15,406 nucleotides of DNA from Halorhodospira sp. (GTDB lineage: Bacteria > Pseudomonadota > Gammaproteobacteria > Nitrococcales > Halorhodospiraceae). The notes below the pieces were generated by a model. It ran no database searches. It was not told the DNA's origin and worked only from the letters and a program-made list of their open reading frames with translations. Made by a program: the position numbers and the translations under genes. Below, piece by piece: positions 1 through 5,963 of this stretch (position 1 is its first letter; the number at the start of each line of letters is the position of its first letter). The stretch spans positions 1 through 15,406 of the forward strand of contig SKYL01000029.1 in NCBI GenBank assembly GCA_007127935.1, read 5' to 3'.

Positions 1-740
1 GCCAGCGCGTTCAGCAGACTCGACTTCCCCATGTTGGGCGCACCTACAATCGCCAGATCGCCGGTGCGCCCCACCTGTACACCGGCTTGGGCCTTCCTTC
101 GCACCTCGTCCACCGCTGTGCGCAGCGCGCCGATACGCGCGCACCGTTCATCCCCCGCCAACATGGGAACGTCTTCTTCATCTGGGAAATCGAGGCCCGC
201 CTCAATTTCAGCCCGTAGATCGGCGATCTGGCCGGCGAGTTCGTCCACCGCTCGCCCAAAGGCCCCTTCCAGCGACCGCAGGGCCGCCGCGGCCGCCGCC
301 TCCGACTCGGCATCGATGAGCGCCGCCACCGCCTCCGCTTGGCTGAGGTCGATGCGGCCATTGAGGTACGCCCGTTGTGTGAACTCGCCGGGTTCGGCGG
401 GCCGCGCTCCCAACACCACGATGGAGCGCAGGAGCCGCTCCACCACCGCGGGTCCCCCATGGCCGTGGAACTCGACTACATCCTCTCCGGTGTAGGAGTG
501 CGGCGCGGGAAAGTAGAGCACCAAACCGTGATCGATGGCGCCGCCTTCCACGTCCGTAAAGGTGCGCAACGCGGCGTAGCGGGGCGGGGGGAGTGGCCCG
601 GAAATGGTTGAAGCTATGGCCGGCGCGTTCGGTCCGGACAGGCGCACCACCGCCACGCCACCACTGCCGGGGGGCGTGGCCGGTGCGCATATCGTCTCTA
701 TGCGTTCTGCTGTTTCTCCACCGAGCGCATGATCACCCAC
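1..740 (-). CDS. mnmE: tRNA modification GTPase MnmE (TrmE), 3' end cut by window edge
   Basis: MnmE with MnmG adds the (carboxymethyl)aminomethyl group at C5 of wobble uridine U34 in certain tRNAs, in the cytoplasm. The minus-strand frame whose codons have lowest coordinates divisible by 3 reads ETICAPATPPGSGGVAVVRL at 698-639, the folate-binding N-domain signature. It continues with PHSYTGEDVVEFHGHGG, GEFTQRAYLNGRIDLSQAEA and, at the window edge, the GTPase G1 loop GAPNMGKSS. The rest of the G domain and the C-terminal cysteine lie outside the window. The frame is intact, but there is no ATG near the expected N-terminus. The first usable start is GTG at 740-738, which overlaps the end of yidC by 43 bp and adds about 13 unconserved residues. 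The family-like start would be an ATA at 701-699 overlapping the yidC TAG. Identity is certain; the start is not. Confidence 0.93.
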   Translation of the reverse strand, partial: MGDHALGGETAERIETICAPATPPGSGGVAVVRLSGPNAPAIASTISGPLPPPRYAALRTFTDVEGGAIDHGLVLYFPAPHSYTGEDVVEFHGHGGPAVVERLLRSIVVLGARPAEPGEFTQRAYLNGRIDLSQAEAVAALIDAESEAAAAAALRSLEGAFGRAVDELAGQIADLRAEIEAGLDFPDEEDVPMLAGDERCARIGALRTAVDEVRRKAQAGVQVGRTGDLAIVGAPNMGKSSLLNAL

Positions 741-2368
741 TGCTGTGCGATGGAGAGCACGTTGTTCGACAGCCAATAGAGCACCAATCCGGACGGGAAG
801 AGCATGAAGAAGCCGGTGAAGACGATGGGCAGCACCTGCATGATGCGCTGCTGAATCGGGTCCATCGGCGCCGGGTTCAGACGCATCTGCAGGAACATGG
901 TCAGCCCCATGAGTACCGGCAGCACGAAGAACGGATCACGGCTGGAGAGATCGTTGAGCCAGAGGATGAACGGCGCATGCCGCAGCTCCACGCTCTCCAG
1001 CAACACCCAGTACAGCGCAATGAAGACCGGGATCTGAACGAGGATCGGCAGACACCCGCCCAACGGGTTGATCTTCTCCTTCTTGTACAGCTCCATCAAC
1101 GCTTGGTTCATCCGCTGGCGATCATCGGAATAGCGCTCGCGGATTTGCTGCATCCGCGGCTGCACCCGGCGCATATTCGCCATGGAGCGATAGCTCATCG
1201 CCGATAGCTTGTAAAAGGCCAGCTTGATCAGCAGCGTGAGGATGATGATCGACCAACCCCAGTTGCCGACGAAGTCGTGGATCTTATCCAGCAACCAGAA
1301 AAGCGGGTTGGCAATAATGGTGAGAAAACCGTAGTCGACAGTCAGACGCAGGCCCTCGGCATCGACGACCGTCAGCCGATCCTGCTCCTTCGGACCGATG
1401 AACAGCTGATTGGTGAACACCCCTTCGTCGCCCGCGGCAACCGTGCCCCACCCCGACGACATTCCAAGAATGTAGTGCTCGCCGGGCAACGAGCGGGTGA
1501 AGTAGCGGTACGGTTCTCCCCGGGGCGGGATAATGGCCCCCAGGAAGTAGTGCTGGATCATCGCCGCCCATCCGTCCCGAATATCGCGCGACAGCGCCGC
1601 GCCGGCCATGTCGCTGAACGAGATCTTCTCGTAGCGATCTTCCGGGCTATAGATCACACCACCGGAATAGGTATGGATGTACCACGGAGACATGCCCGGC
1701 GGATCTGGCGCCCGCCGCAACTGAATGTACTGATACCCCCGCCACGAACCATCCGACCGGTTCAGCACCTCATGCCGGACATCCACCAGGTAGCTGTCCC
1801 GGTGAAAGCGGAAGACCTTCCGAAACTCTACCCCTTCGTCATTCCACTGAAAGGGGACCTCGACGTACTCCATCCCTTCGCGCAGCTCATAGGCGTCGCG
1901 CTCGATGCGATAGACCGTCCGATGGTCCGGCGCCGGGCCTTCCCGGCTTTGCAGTCCCCCTTGTGCCACGAAGAAGGGTTCGCCGTCGTCCTGCATCAAC
2001 CGAAACGGCGTCGGATCGCCAACATCCTGGCGGTGCTGCAACAGATCCACCCGCCGAATCTCACCGCCCCGGGCGCTGATCTCCACTTCCATCAAATCGG
2101 TGCGCACCAGGACACGGGGAATCTCCGCGTCCCTCACCTCATCCACCGCAACCGGCTCCGTCGGGCGCTCATCGTCCGCAAACGCGGGCGCCGCGGGTTC
2201 CACGGGTTCCACGGGTTCCCCCGGACGATCCGGAAGCTCCATGTCCTCTTCCACCGTCTCATGCACCACTCCATCGATGCCGGCCCGCTGCTGCTGATCC
2301 CACGCGAAGTACAGCAGGACCGCGAAAAGCACAATGACGATCAAAAAGAACGGTCGTTGATTCTCCAT
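698..2368 (-). CDS. yidC: Membrane protein insertase YidC
   Basis: YidC inserts and folds inner-membrane proteins, alone or with SecYEG. The 556-residue product matches the Gram-negative form (548 in E. coli). It has an N-terminal membrane anchor at about residues 7-22, an acidic proline-rich linker (about 30-80) and a periplasmic P1 domain. The Oxa1-type core begins near residue 352, with the signatures KKEKINPLGGCLPILVQIP and FPSGLVLYWLSNNV. The groove arginine of E. coli (R366) is aligned here with lysine in LLIKLAFYKLS; from memory Pseudomonas also has lysine. The start ATG has a GGAG Shine-Dalgarno in cgggagtaaagacgg and lies 6 bp after the yidD stop. The tail is short, ending EKQQNA, and the gene end overlaps mnmE. 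Confidence 0.98.
   Translation of the reverse strand: MENQRPFFLIVIVLFAVLLYFAWDQQQRAGIDGVVHETVEEDMELPDRPGEPVEPVEPAAPAFADDERPTEPVAVDEVRDAEIPRVLVRTDLMEVEISARGGEIRRVDLLQHRQDVGDPTPFRLMQDDGEPFFVAQGGLQSREGPAPDHRTVYRIERDAYELREGMEYVEVPFQWNDEGVEFRKVFRFHRDSYLVDVRHEVLNRSDGSWRGYQYIQLRRAPDPPGMSPWYIHTYSGGVIYSPEDRYEKISFSDMAGAALSRDIRDGWAAMIQHYFLGAIIPPRGEPYRYFTRSLPGEHYILGMSSGWGTVAAGDEGVFTNQLFIGPKEQDRLTVVDAEGLRLTVDYGFLTIIANPLFWLLDKIHDFVGNWGWSIIILTLLIKLAFYKLSAMSYRSMANMRRVQPRMQQIRERYSDDRQRMNQALMELYKKEKINPLGGCLPILVQIPVFIALYWVLLESVELRHAPFILWLNDLSSRDPFFVLPVLMGLTMFLQMRLNPAPMDPIQQRIMQVLPIVFTGFFMLFPSGLVLYWLSNNVLSIAQQWVIMRSVEKQQNA
2195..2220 (-). repeat. 9-bp tandem repeat in yidC
   Basis: GGGTTCCAC occurs twice in tandem (2195-2203, 2204-2212) followed by a partial third copy (GGGTTCCC). 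On the coding strand it encodes the EPVEPVEP stretch of the acidic periplasmic linker of YidC. Being in multiples of three, changes in copy number would keep the frame. Confidence 0.85.
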
Positions 2369-2374
2369 CCGTCT

Positions 2375-2602
2375 TTACTCCCGGGGACGATCATCGGGCA
2401 CGGGATCGTAGCCTCCCGCGCAAAATGGATGACATCGAGCGATCCGCCGAACGGCCAACCACCCGCCCCGTGCCGCGCCGTATCGCTCCACCGCCTCGGC
2501 GGCATAGTGGGAACAGGTCGGGATAAAACGGCAACGGGGGCCGATCACGGGGCTGATCAGCACCTGATACCCCTTGATCAGTGCCATCAGGACGGCGCGC
2601 AT
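2375..2602 (-). CDS. yidD: Membrane protein insertion efficiency factor YidD
   Basis: YidD is a small membrane-associated protein that helps YidC-dependent insertion; its gene commonly lies between rnpA and yidC, as here. The 75-residue product carries both family signatures: KGYQVLISPVIGPRCRFIPTCS-Y near residues 10-33 (C24 and C30) and RCHPFCAGGYDPVP near the C-terminus. I chose ATG at 2602, which gives the usual MRAVLMALIKGYQ start and overlaps the rnpA stop by 16 bp. An in-frame TTG at 2626 would add eight unconserved residues. No good Shine-Dalgarno precedes the ATG, so translation is probably coupled to rnpA. Confidence 0.95.
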   Translation of the reverse strand: MRAVLMALIKGYQVLISPVIGPRCRFIPTCSHYAAEAVERYGAARGGWLAVRRIARCHPFCAGGYDPVPDDRPRE

Positions 2603-2958
2603 GAGCGTTGTTCCAACCGGCGCCAAAGCTCATCGAGGCTCTCGCGCAATTGCTTTCGATCCGGACCCTCGCCCACCGCCCGCCGAATGCCCACCACGAC
2701 ATCCATGGGTGGAAGAGATGCGCGATGAGCCCGAAAGCTCTCTCGGATGATCCGCTTAATCCGGTTACGCGCTACCGCGCGTTTAACGATCCGCTTCGGC
2801 ACCGTCATCCCAAGCCGGGCCGCGCCCAACCGGTTGTCTGTCACGGACACACGAAAATATCGGTTCTGCACGACCCCCTCTGGCCGCCGCAGAACGTGGC
2901 CGAATTCCTCGGGTCGCCGTAACCGATACGCATCAATCGGGCGCGCGCGCGCGCTCAA
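2587..2958 (-). CDS. rnpA: Ribonuclease P protein component
   Basis: RnpA is the basic protein subunit that binds RNase P RNA and assists 5' maturation of tRNAs. The 123-residue product has the family layout: YRLRRPEEFGHVLRRP at the N-terminus, GMTVPKRIVKRAVARNRIKR at residues 50-69 with the RNR signature at 64-66, then IIRESFR. The start is a TTG at 2958-2956. Reading back in frame, the only codons before the rpmH stop are GCC GCT TGG TTT TGT GCG, so no ATG or GTG is available. No clear Shine-Dalgarno is present, which suggests coupling to rpmH 18 bp upstream. The first codons run through a (GC)7 tract encoding Ala-Arg repeats. Confidence 0.96.
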   Translation of the reverse strand: MSARARPIDAYRLRRPEEFGHVLRRPEGVVQNRYFRVSVTDNRLGAARLGMTVPKRIVKRAVARNRIKRIIRESFRAHRASLPPMDVVVGIRRAVGEGPDRKQLRESLDELWRRLEQRSCAPS

Positions 2959-2976
2959 CGCACAAAACCAAGCGGC

Positions 2977-3111
2977 TTACGGGCAGAGGCGATGACGCCC
3001 CTTGGCCCGCCGCCGCTTCAAGACATCCCGCCCGGAGCGGGTGGCCATGCGTGCGCGAAACCCATGGGTGCGACTGCGTTTGATCGTGCTGGGCTGATAC
3101 GTCCGCTTCAT
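2977..3111 (-). CDS. rpmH: 50S ribosomal protein L34 (bL34)
   Basis: This 44-residue ribosomal protein of the large subunit starts MKRTYQPSTIKRSRTHGFRA and continues with the invariant MATRSGRDVLKRRRAKGRHR. It ends RLCP. Length and composition are those of bacterial L34. The start ATG is at 3111 with a weak GAGAG ribosome-binding sequence nine bases upstream. It is the first gene of the leftward operon rpmH-rnpA-yidD-yidC-mnmE and is driven by the promoter at 3171-3199. Its stop codon lies in the same reading frame as rnpA. Confidence 0.98.
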   Translation of the reverse strand: MKRTYQPSTIKRSRTHGFRARMATRSGRDVLKRRRAKGRHRLCP

Positions 3112-3170
3112 AGTTCTATTCTCTCGCCGCGCCCGGTCCGTCAAGGCACCGGGGGTTCTTTGAGGCGGCG

Positions 3171-3199
3171 AATCTACTCGGGCTGGCGCGACCTGTCAA
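3171..3199 (-). promoter_or_regulatory. Sigma-70 promoter of the rpmH operon
   Basis: Reading leftward, a perfect -35 box TTGACA (3199-3194), a 17-bp spacer and a -10 box TAGATT (3176-3171, 4 of 6 consensus). Transcription would begin near 3164, giving a leader of about 52 nt before the rpmH ATG. The DnaA box at 3216-3224 lies 17 bp upstream of the -35 box. Confidence 0.75.
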
Positions 3200-3215
3200 T
3201 CGAGCCGCTGTGGCC

Positions 3216-3224
3216 TGTGGATAA
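3216..3224 (-). promoter_or_regulatory. DnaA box (perfect), rpmH-dnaA spacer
   Basis: TGTGGATAA is the exact reverse complement of the consensus DnaA box TTATCCACA. It is the only perfect box in the 208-bp spacer between the divergent rpmH and dnaA genes. It overlaps the -35 region of the proposed dnaA promoter, which is compatible with DnaA autoregulation, an origin role, or both. Confidence 0.85.
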
Positions 3225-3246
3225 GAGTTGGGGAGCCCATTAGACT
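3218..3246 (+). promoter_or_regulatory. Candidate dnaA promoter overlapping the DnaA box
   Basis: TGGATA (3218-3223, 4 of 6 to the -35 consensus), a 17-bp spacer and TAGACT (3241-3246, 4 of 6 to the -10 consensus). Transcription would start near 3253, leaving a leader of about 67 nt. Both boxes are imperfect; the correct spacing and the overlap with the DnaA box are the main support. Confidence 0.45.
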
Positions 3247-3267
3247 AGGCGTCCGCCGCCCCGGATT

Positions 3268-3287
3268 CGGTCCGGCTCGCCGGACCG
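3268..3287 (+). repeat. GC-rich hairpin in the dnaA leader
   Basis: CGGTCCGG (3268-3275), loop CTCG, CCGGACCG (3280-3287): a perfect 8-bp stem. It falls inside the predicted dnaA leader, 16 nt before the GAGG at 3304-3307. No T-run follows, so it does not look like an intrinsic terminator. An effect on mRNA stability or translation is possible but unproven. Confidence 0.7.
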
Positions 3288-3319
3288 TCCGTCGCATTGG
3301 CACGAGGTAGTCGCACCCA

Positions 3320-4648
3320 ATGGAAAACTCTCTATGGAGCCACTGCCTAAGGCAACTGGAACGAGAGGTTCCCGATCAGCAACTCAACACCTGGGTCCGT
3401 CCCCTACAGGCACAGGAGACGCCCCATACCGTCCGTCTCTTGGCGCCCAACCGGTTCGTACTCGACTGGGTGCGGGACCACTTCGGTGACCGTATCCGCG
3501 AACTCTTGGCCGCGGTAAGGCCAGACGATCCGCCCGATCTTGAGTTCGAAATCGGTACGTTCCAGTCCGACGGGGGCCCGTCCACCGACGTCCGCGAATC
3601 CGCGCCAACCCCGGCTGCCCGTAACCCCCGCCACAACCTGAACCCTCGGTTCACCTTCGACACCTTCGTCGAGGGTAAGTCGAACCAGCTCGCCCGCGCC
3701 GCCAGCATGCAAGTGGCGGAAAATCCAGGGACCGCCTATAACCCGTTGTTTATCTACGGGGGCGTCGGTTTGGGCAAGACGCATCTGATGCATGCCGTCG
3801 GCAACGCCATCCTCAACGGTCGCCCCGGCGCCCAAGTGGTCTATCTGCACTCCGAGCGCTTCGTCGCCGAGATGGTTAAGGCCCTTCAACATAACGCCAT
3901 CGACGATTTCAAACGGCACTACCGGAACCTCGACGCCCTGCTGATCGACGATATTCAGTTCTTTGCCGGCAAGGAGCGATCCCAGGAAGAGTTCTTCCAT
4001 ACCTTCAATGCGCTTCTGGAAGGCGGACAGCAAGTGATCATGACCTGCGACCGCTACCCCAAGGAGGTGGACGGCCTGGAAGAGCGTTTGAAATCCCGGT
4101 TCGGCTGGGGCCTGACCATCGCCATCGAGCCGCCGGAACTGGAAACCCGGGTCGCCATCCTCAAGAGCAAGGCCGAACGGGACGGCATCGCCCTGCCCGA
4201 CGAGGTGGCCTTCTTCGTCGCCAAACGCATCCGGTCCAATGTCCGCGAACTGGAGGGCGCACTGCGCCGGATCGCCGCCAACGCCCAGTTCACCGGGCGG
4301 TCCATCGATCTGGAGTTCACCAAGGAGGCATTGCGTGATCTTTTGGCGCTCCAGCAAAAGCTGGTGACCATCGACAACATCCAGAAGACCGTCGCCGCCT
4401 ACTACAAGATCCGTGTGGGGGATCTGCTCTCCAAGCGCCGCAACCGTTCCATCACCCGGCCCCGCCAGTTGGCCATGCAATTGGCGAAGGAGTTGACCAC
4501 CCACTCGCTGCCGGAGATCGGCGATGCCTTCGGCGGACGGGACCACACCACCGTGTTGCATGCGTGCCGAAAAGTGCGCGAGTTAATCGAGACCGATGCC
4601 CGCATCAGCGAGGACTACGACAACCTATTGCGAACCCTGAGTACATAA
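3320..4648 (+). CDS. dnaA: Chromosomal replication initiator DnaA
   Basis: DnaA is the AAA+ ATPase that binds DnaA boxes, melts oriC and recruits the DnaB helicase. The 442-residue product has domain I at residues 1-75, a short linker (about 76-104), and domain III starting near NPRFTFDTFVEGKSNQLA. Walker A is GGVGLGKT at 147-154 and Walker B is LLIDD at 207-211. The C-terminal helix-turn-helix signature FGGRDHTTVLHACRKV binds DNA. E. coli DnaA has 467 residues; the shorter length fits a shorter linker. The start ATG is preceded by a GAGG at 3304-3307 with a longish 12-nt gap. The gene heads the dnaA-dnaN-recF set and sits between two spacers with DnaA boxes. Confidence 0.99.
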   Translation: MENSLWSHCLRQLEREVPDQQLNTWVRPLQAQETPHTVRLLAPNRFVLDWVRDHFGDRIRELLAAVRPDDPPDLEFEIGTFQSDGGPSTDVRESAPTPAARNPRHNLNPRFTFDTFVEGKSNQLARAASMQVAENPGTAYNPLFIYGGVGLGKTHLMHAVGNAILNGRPGAQVVYLHSERFVAEMVKALQHNAIDDFKRHYRNLDALLIDDIQFFAGKERSQEEFFHTFNALLEGGQQVIMTCDRYPKEVDGLEERLKSRFGWGLTIAIEPPELETRVAILKSKAERDGIALPDEVAFFVAKRIRSNVRELEGALRRIAANAQFTGRSIDLEFTKEALRDLLALQQKLVTIDNIQKTVAAYYKIRVGDLLSKRRNRSITRPRQLAMQLAKELTTHSLPEIGDAFGGRDHTTVLHACRKVRELIETDARISEDYDNLLRTLST

Positions 4649-4651
4649 CGA

Positions 4652-4712
4652 GGATAAGCTGTGGATGACTCTGCCCCGACCATCGGCTGGTACTTTTTCC
4701 CTCAGCTTATCC
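4652..4712. repeat. 10-bp inverted repeat carrying two opposed DnaA boxes
   Basis: GGATAAGCTG at 4652-4661 and its exact reverse complement CAGCTTATCC at 4703-4712, separated by 41 bp. The left arm runs into the one-mismatch DnaA box TGTGGATGA (4660-4668). The right arm overlaps the perfect box TTATCCACA (4707-4715). The arrangement is nearly symmetrical, as expected of an initiator-binding cluster. It starts 4 bp after the dnaA stop. A T-run (ACTTTTT) lies between the arms but no convincing terminator stem precedes it. Confidence 0.7.
4660..4668 (-). promoter_or_regulatory. DnaA box with one mismatch
   Basis: TGTGGATGA is the reverse complement of TCATCCACA, one base from the consensus TTATCCACA. 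It lies 11 bp after the dnaA stop and points towards dnaA. Confidence 0.65.
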
Positions 4713-4715
4713 ACA
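4707..4715 (+). promoter_or_regulatory. DnaA box (perfect), dnaA-dnaN spacer
   Basis: A perfect TTATCCACA oriented towards dnaN. With the mismatched box at 4660-4668 and the AT-rich tract at 4805-4840 it makes this 211-bp spacer the stronger oriC candidate of the two that flank dnaA. Confidence 0.85.
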
Positions 4716-4753
4716 ATTGCGTCACTGCTTGCCAAGACCGTTATCATGGCGGA

Positions 4754-4813
4754 TAGAATTGCCGGAACAACAGGTTAACCGGCTCACCCACCGCGGATGG
4801 GCACTGTAATAAT
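4754..4813 (+). promoter_or_regulatory. Candidate dnaN promoter elements
   Basis: Two weak candidates. The first -10 is TAGAAT (4754-4759, 5 of 6), with TTGCCA at 4729-4734 as -35 but a long 19-bp spacer. The second is an extended -10, TG-T-AATAAT (4805-4813), with no recognisable -35. Either would add dnaN-recF transcription to read-through from dnaA. The second coincides with the AT-rich tract, so it may instead be part of the origin. Confidence 0.35.
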
Positions 4814-4859
4814 AACAAACAGCTTTTAAATCTTTCACTATCTGTAGAAGAGGCACATC

Positions 4860-5960
4860 ATGCGTTTCGAGGCGACTCGTGAAACCCTCCTGGGTCCGCT
4901 CCAAGCTCTGATCGGAGTCGTCGAGCGACGCCAAACGTTGCCGGTCCTTGGCAACGTCCGTGTCCAAGTGGACGAACCGGGGCTTCGGCTCACCACCACC
5001 GATTTGGAAGTCGAACTGGTGGCCCACGTCCCATGCGCCGTTGTGGCGACCGGTACCACCACCCTGCCGGCCCGAAAGTGGCTCGATATCTGCCGAAATC
5101 TTCCGGAAGGGGCCGAGGTGACCGTTGCCTTGGAGAAGGAACGCGCTGTCCTGCGATCCGGACGGAGCCGCTTTACCCTCGCCACGTTGCCGGCCGCGGA
5201 CTTCCCGGAAGTGGAGTCCATTGGCAATGTGGAGCAAGTCACTTTGCCTCGTTCCGAGCTTCGCCGGTTGATCGAGCGAACCCACTTCTCCATGGCACAA
5301 CACGACGTTCGGTATTACTTGAACGGACTCCTGTTGGAGTTGGGTCCCCAAGTGACCCGGGCCGTGGCCACCGACGGCCACCGGCTTGCTTTGGCGGAGG
5401 TCGCCGGCGGTGGCGCGGTGGATGAAGCGCGTCAGGTGATTGTCCCCCGCAAGGGGATCCAGGAACTGCTCCGGTTGCTTACGGACGTGGATGAGACCAC
5501 CACCATTGAATTCGCGGAGAACCACGTACGGGTGGAACTGGGATCGATTCGCCTGACATCGAAGCTGATCGACGGGCGGTTTCCCGACTACCAGCGAGTC
5601 ATCCCGGAAGGTGGAGACAAAAAGCTCCTGGTGGACCGTCAAGCGCTGCGCCAAGCATTGGGACGGGTCTACATCCTCTCCAATGAAAAGTACCGCGGGG
5701 TCCGCTTTCTCGCGGAAGGAGACCGGCTCAGCGTGGGCTCCCATAACCCGGAGCAGGAGGAGGCGGAAGAGGAACTGGAGATCGAGTACGGCGGGCCACG
5801 AGTGGAGATGGGATTCAACGCAAACTACTTGATGGACGCGCTGGCGGCGATGGATGCCGATCGGGTGGAGGTCATCTTGACCGATTCCAATAGCAGTGGA
5901 CTGCTTTACGGTGAAGGGGATCAGACCGCCCGGTACGTGGTCATGCCGATGCGCATTTAA
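4860..5960 (+). CDS. dnaN: DNA polymerase III subunit beta (sliding clamp)
   Basis: The beta clamp is a homodimeric ring that tethers DNA polymerase III and other repair and replication proteins to DNA. The 366-residue product has exactly the E. coli length. It begins MRFEATRETLLGPLQALIGV, includes TLPVLGNVRVQVDEPGLRLTT in domain 1, FPDYQRVIP in the central domain, and ends with the characteristic YVVMPMRI tail that forms part of the protein-binding cleft. An AGAAGAGG ribosome-binding sequence ends six bases before the ATG. The gene is followed after 3 bp by recF, so the two are almost certainly co-transcribed. Confidence 0.99.
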   Translation: MRFEATRETLLGPLQALIGVVERRQTLPVLGNVRVQVDEPGLRLTTTDLEVELVAHVPCAVVATGTTTLPARKWLDICRNLPEGAEVTVALEKERAVLRSGRSRFTLATLPAADFPEVESIGNVEQVTLPRSELRRLIERTHFSMAQHDVRYYLNGLLLELGPQVTRAVATDGHRLALAEVAGGGAVDEARQVIVPRKGIQELLRLLTDVDETTTIEFAENHVRVELGSIRLTSKLIDGRFPDYQRVIPEGGDKKLLVDRQALRQALGRVYILSNEKYRGVRFLAEGDRLSVGSHNPEQEEAEEELEIEYGGPRVEMGFNANYLMDALAAMDADRVEVILTDSNSSGLLYGEGDQTARYVVMPMRI

Positions 5961-5963
5961 GGG

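Larger units (their letters stand above)
4649..4859. other. Candidate origin of replication (oriC), dnaA-dnaN spacer
   Basis: The spacer contains one perfect and one near-perfect DnaA box in opposite orientation, a perfect GGTTAACC palindrome (4773-4780), and an AT-rich segment at about 4805-4840 (TGTAATAATAACAAAC, then CTTTTAAATC) that could be the unwinding element. Genes on either side point outward (rpmH to mnmE left, dnaA to gyrB right), as at many origins. Neither this spacer nor 3112-3319 contains a GATC, so a Dam/SeqA-type E. coli origin is unlikely. Whether initiation occurs here or in the rpmH-dnaA spacer cannot be decided from sequence. Confidence 0.6.

Noticed and set aside
208..690. 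160-residue minus-strand frame starting at ATG 690
   Set aside because: Its low-complexity Arg/Gly-rich product is the wrong frame of mnmE; the adjacent frame gives the full MnmE signature.
1277..2728. 483-residue plus-strand open frame opposite yidC and yidD
   Set aside because: It is antisense to genes with clear family signatures, has no family motif, and such long shadow frames are common in GC-rich DNA.
3121..3146. TTGACG at 3146-3141 (minus strand) as a second rpmH promoter
   Set aside because: The only possible -10 (agaata) would lie a few bases before the start codon, leaving no leader; the TTGACA/TAGATT pair upstream is better.
4671..4699. Possible intrinsic terminator of dnaA before ACTTTTT
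   Set aside because: Only a 4-bp stem (ACCA/TGGT) can be formed before the T-run, too weak to support a terminator.
4741..4749. TTATCATGG as a further DnaA box
   Set aside because: Only five of nine bases match the consensus and the conserved CACA end is missing.
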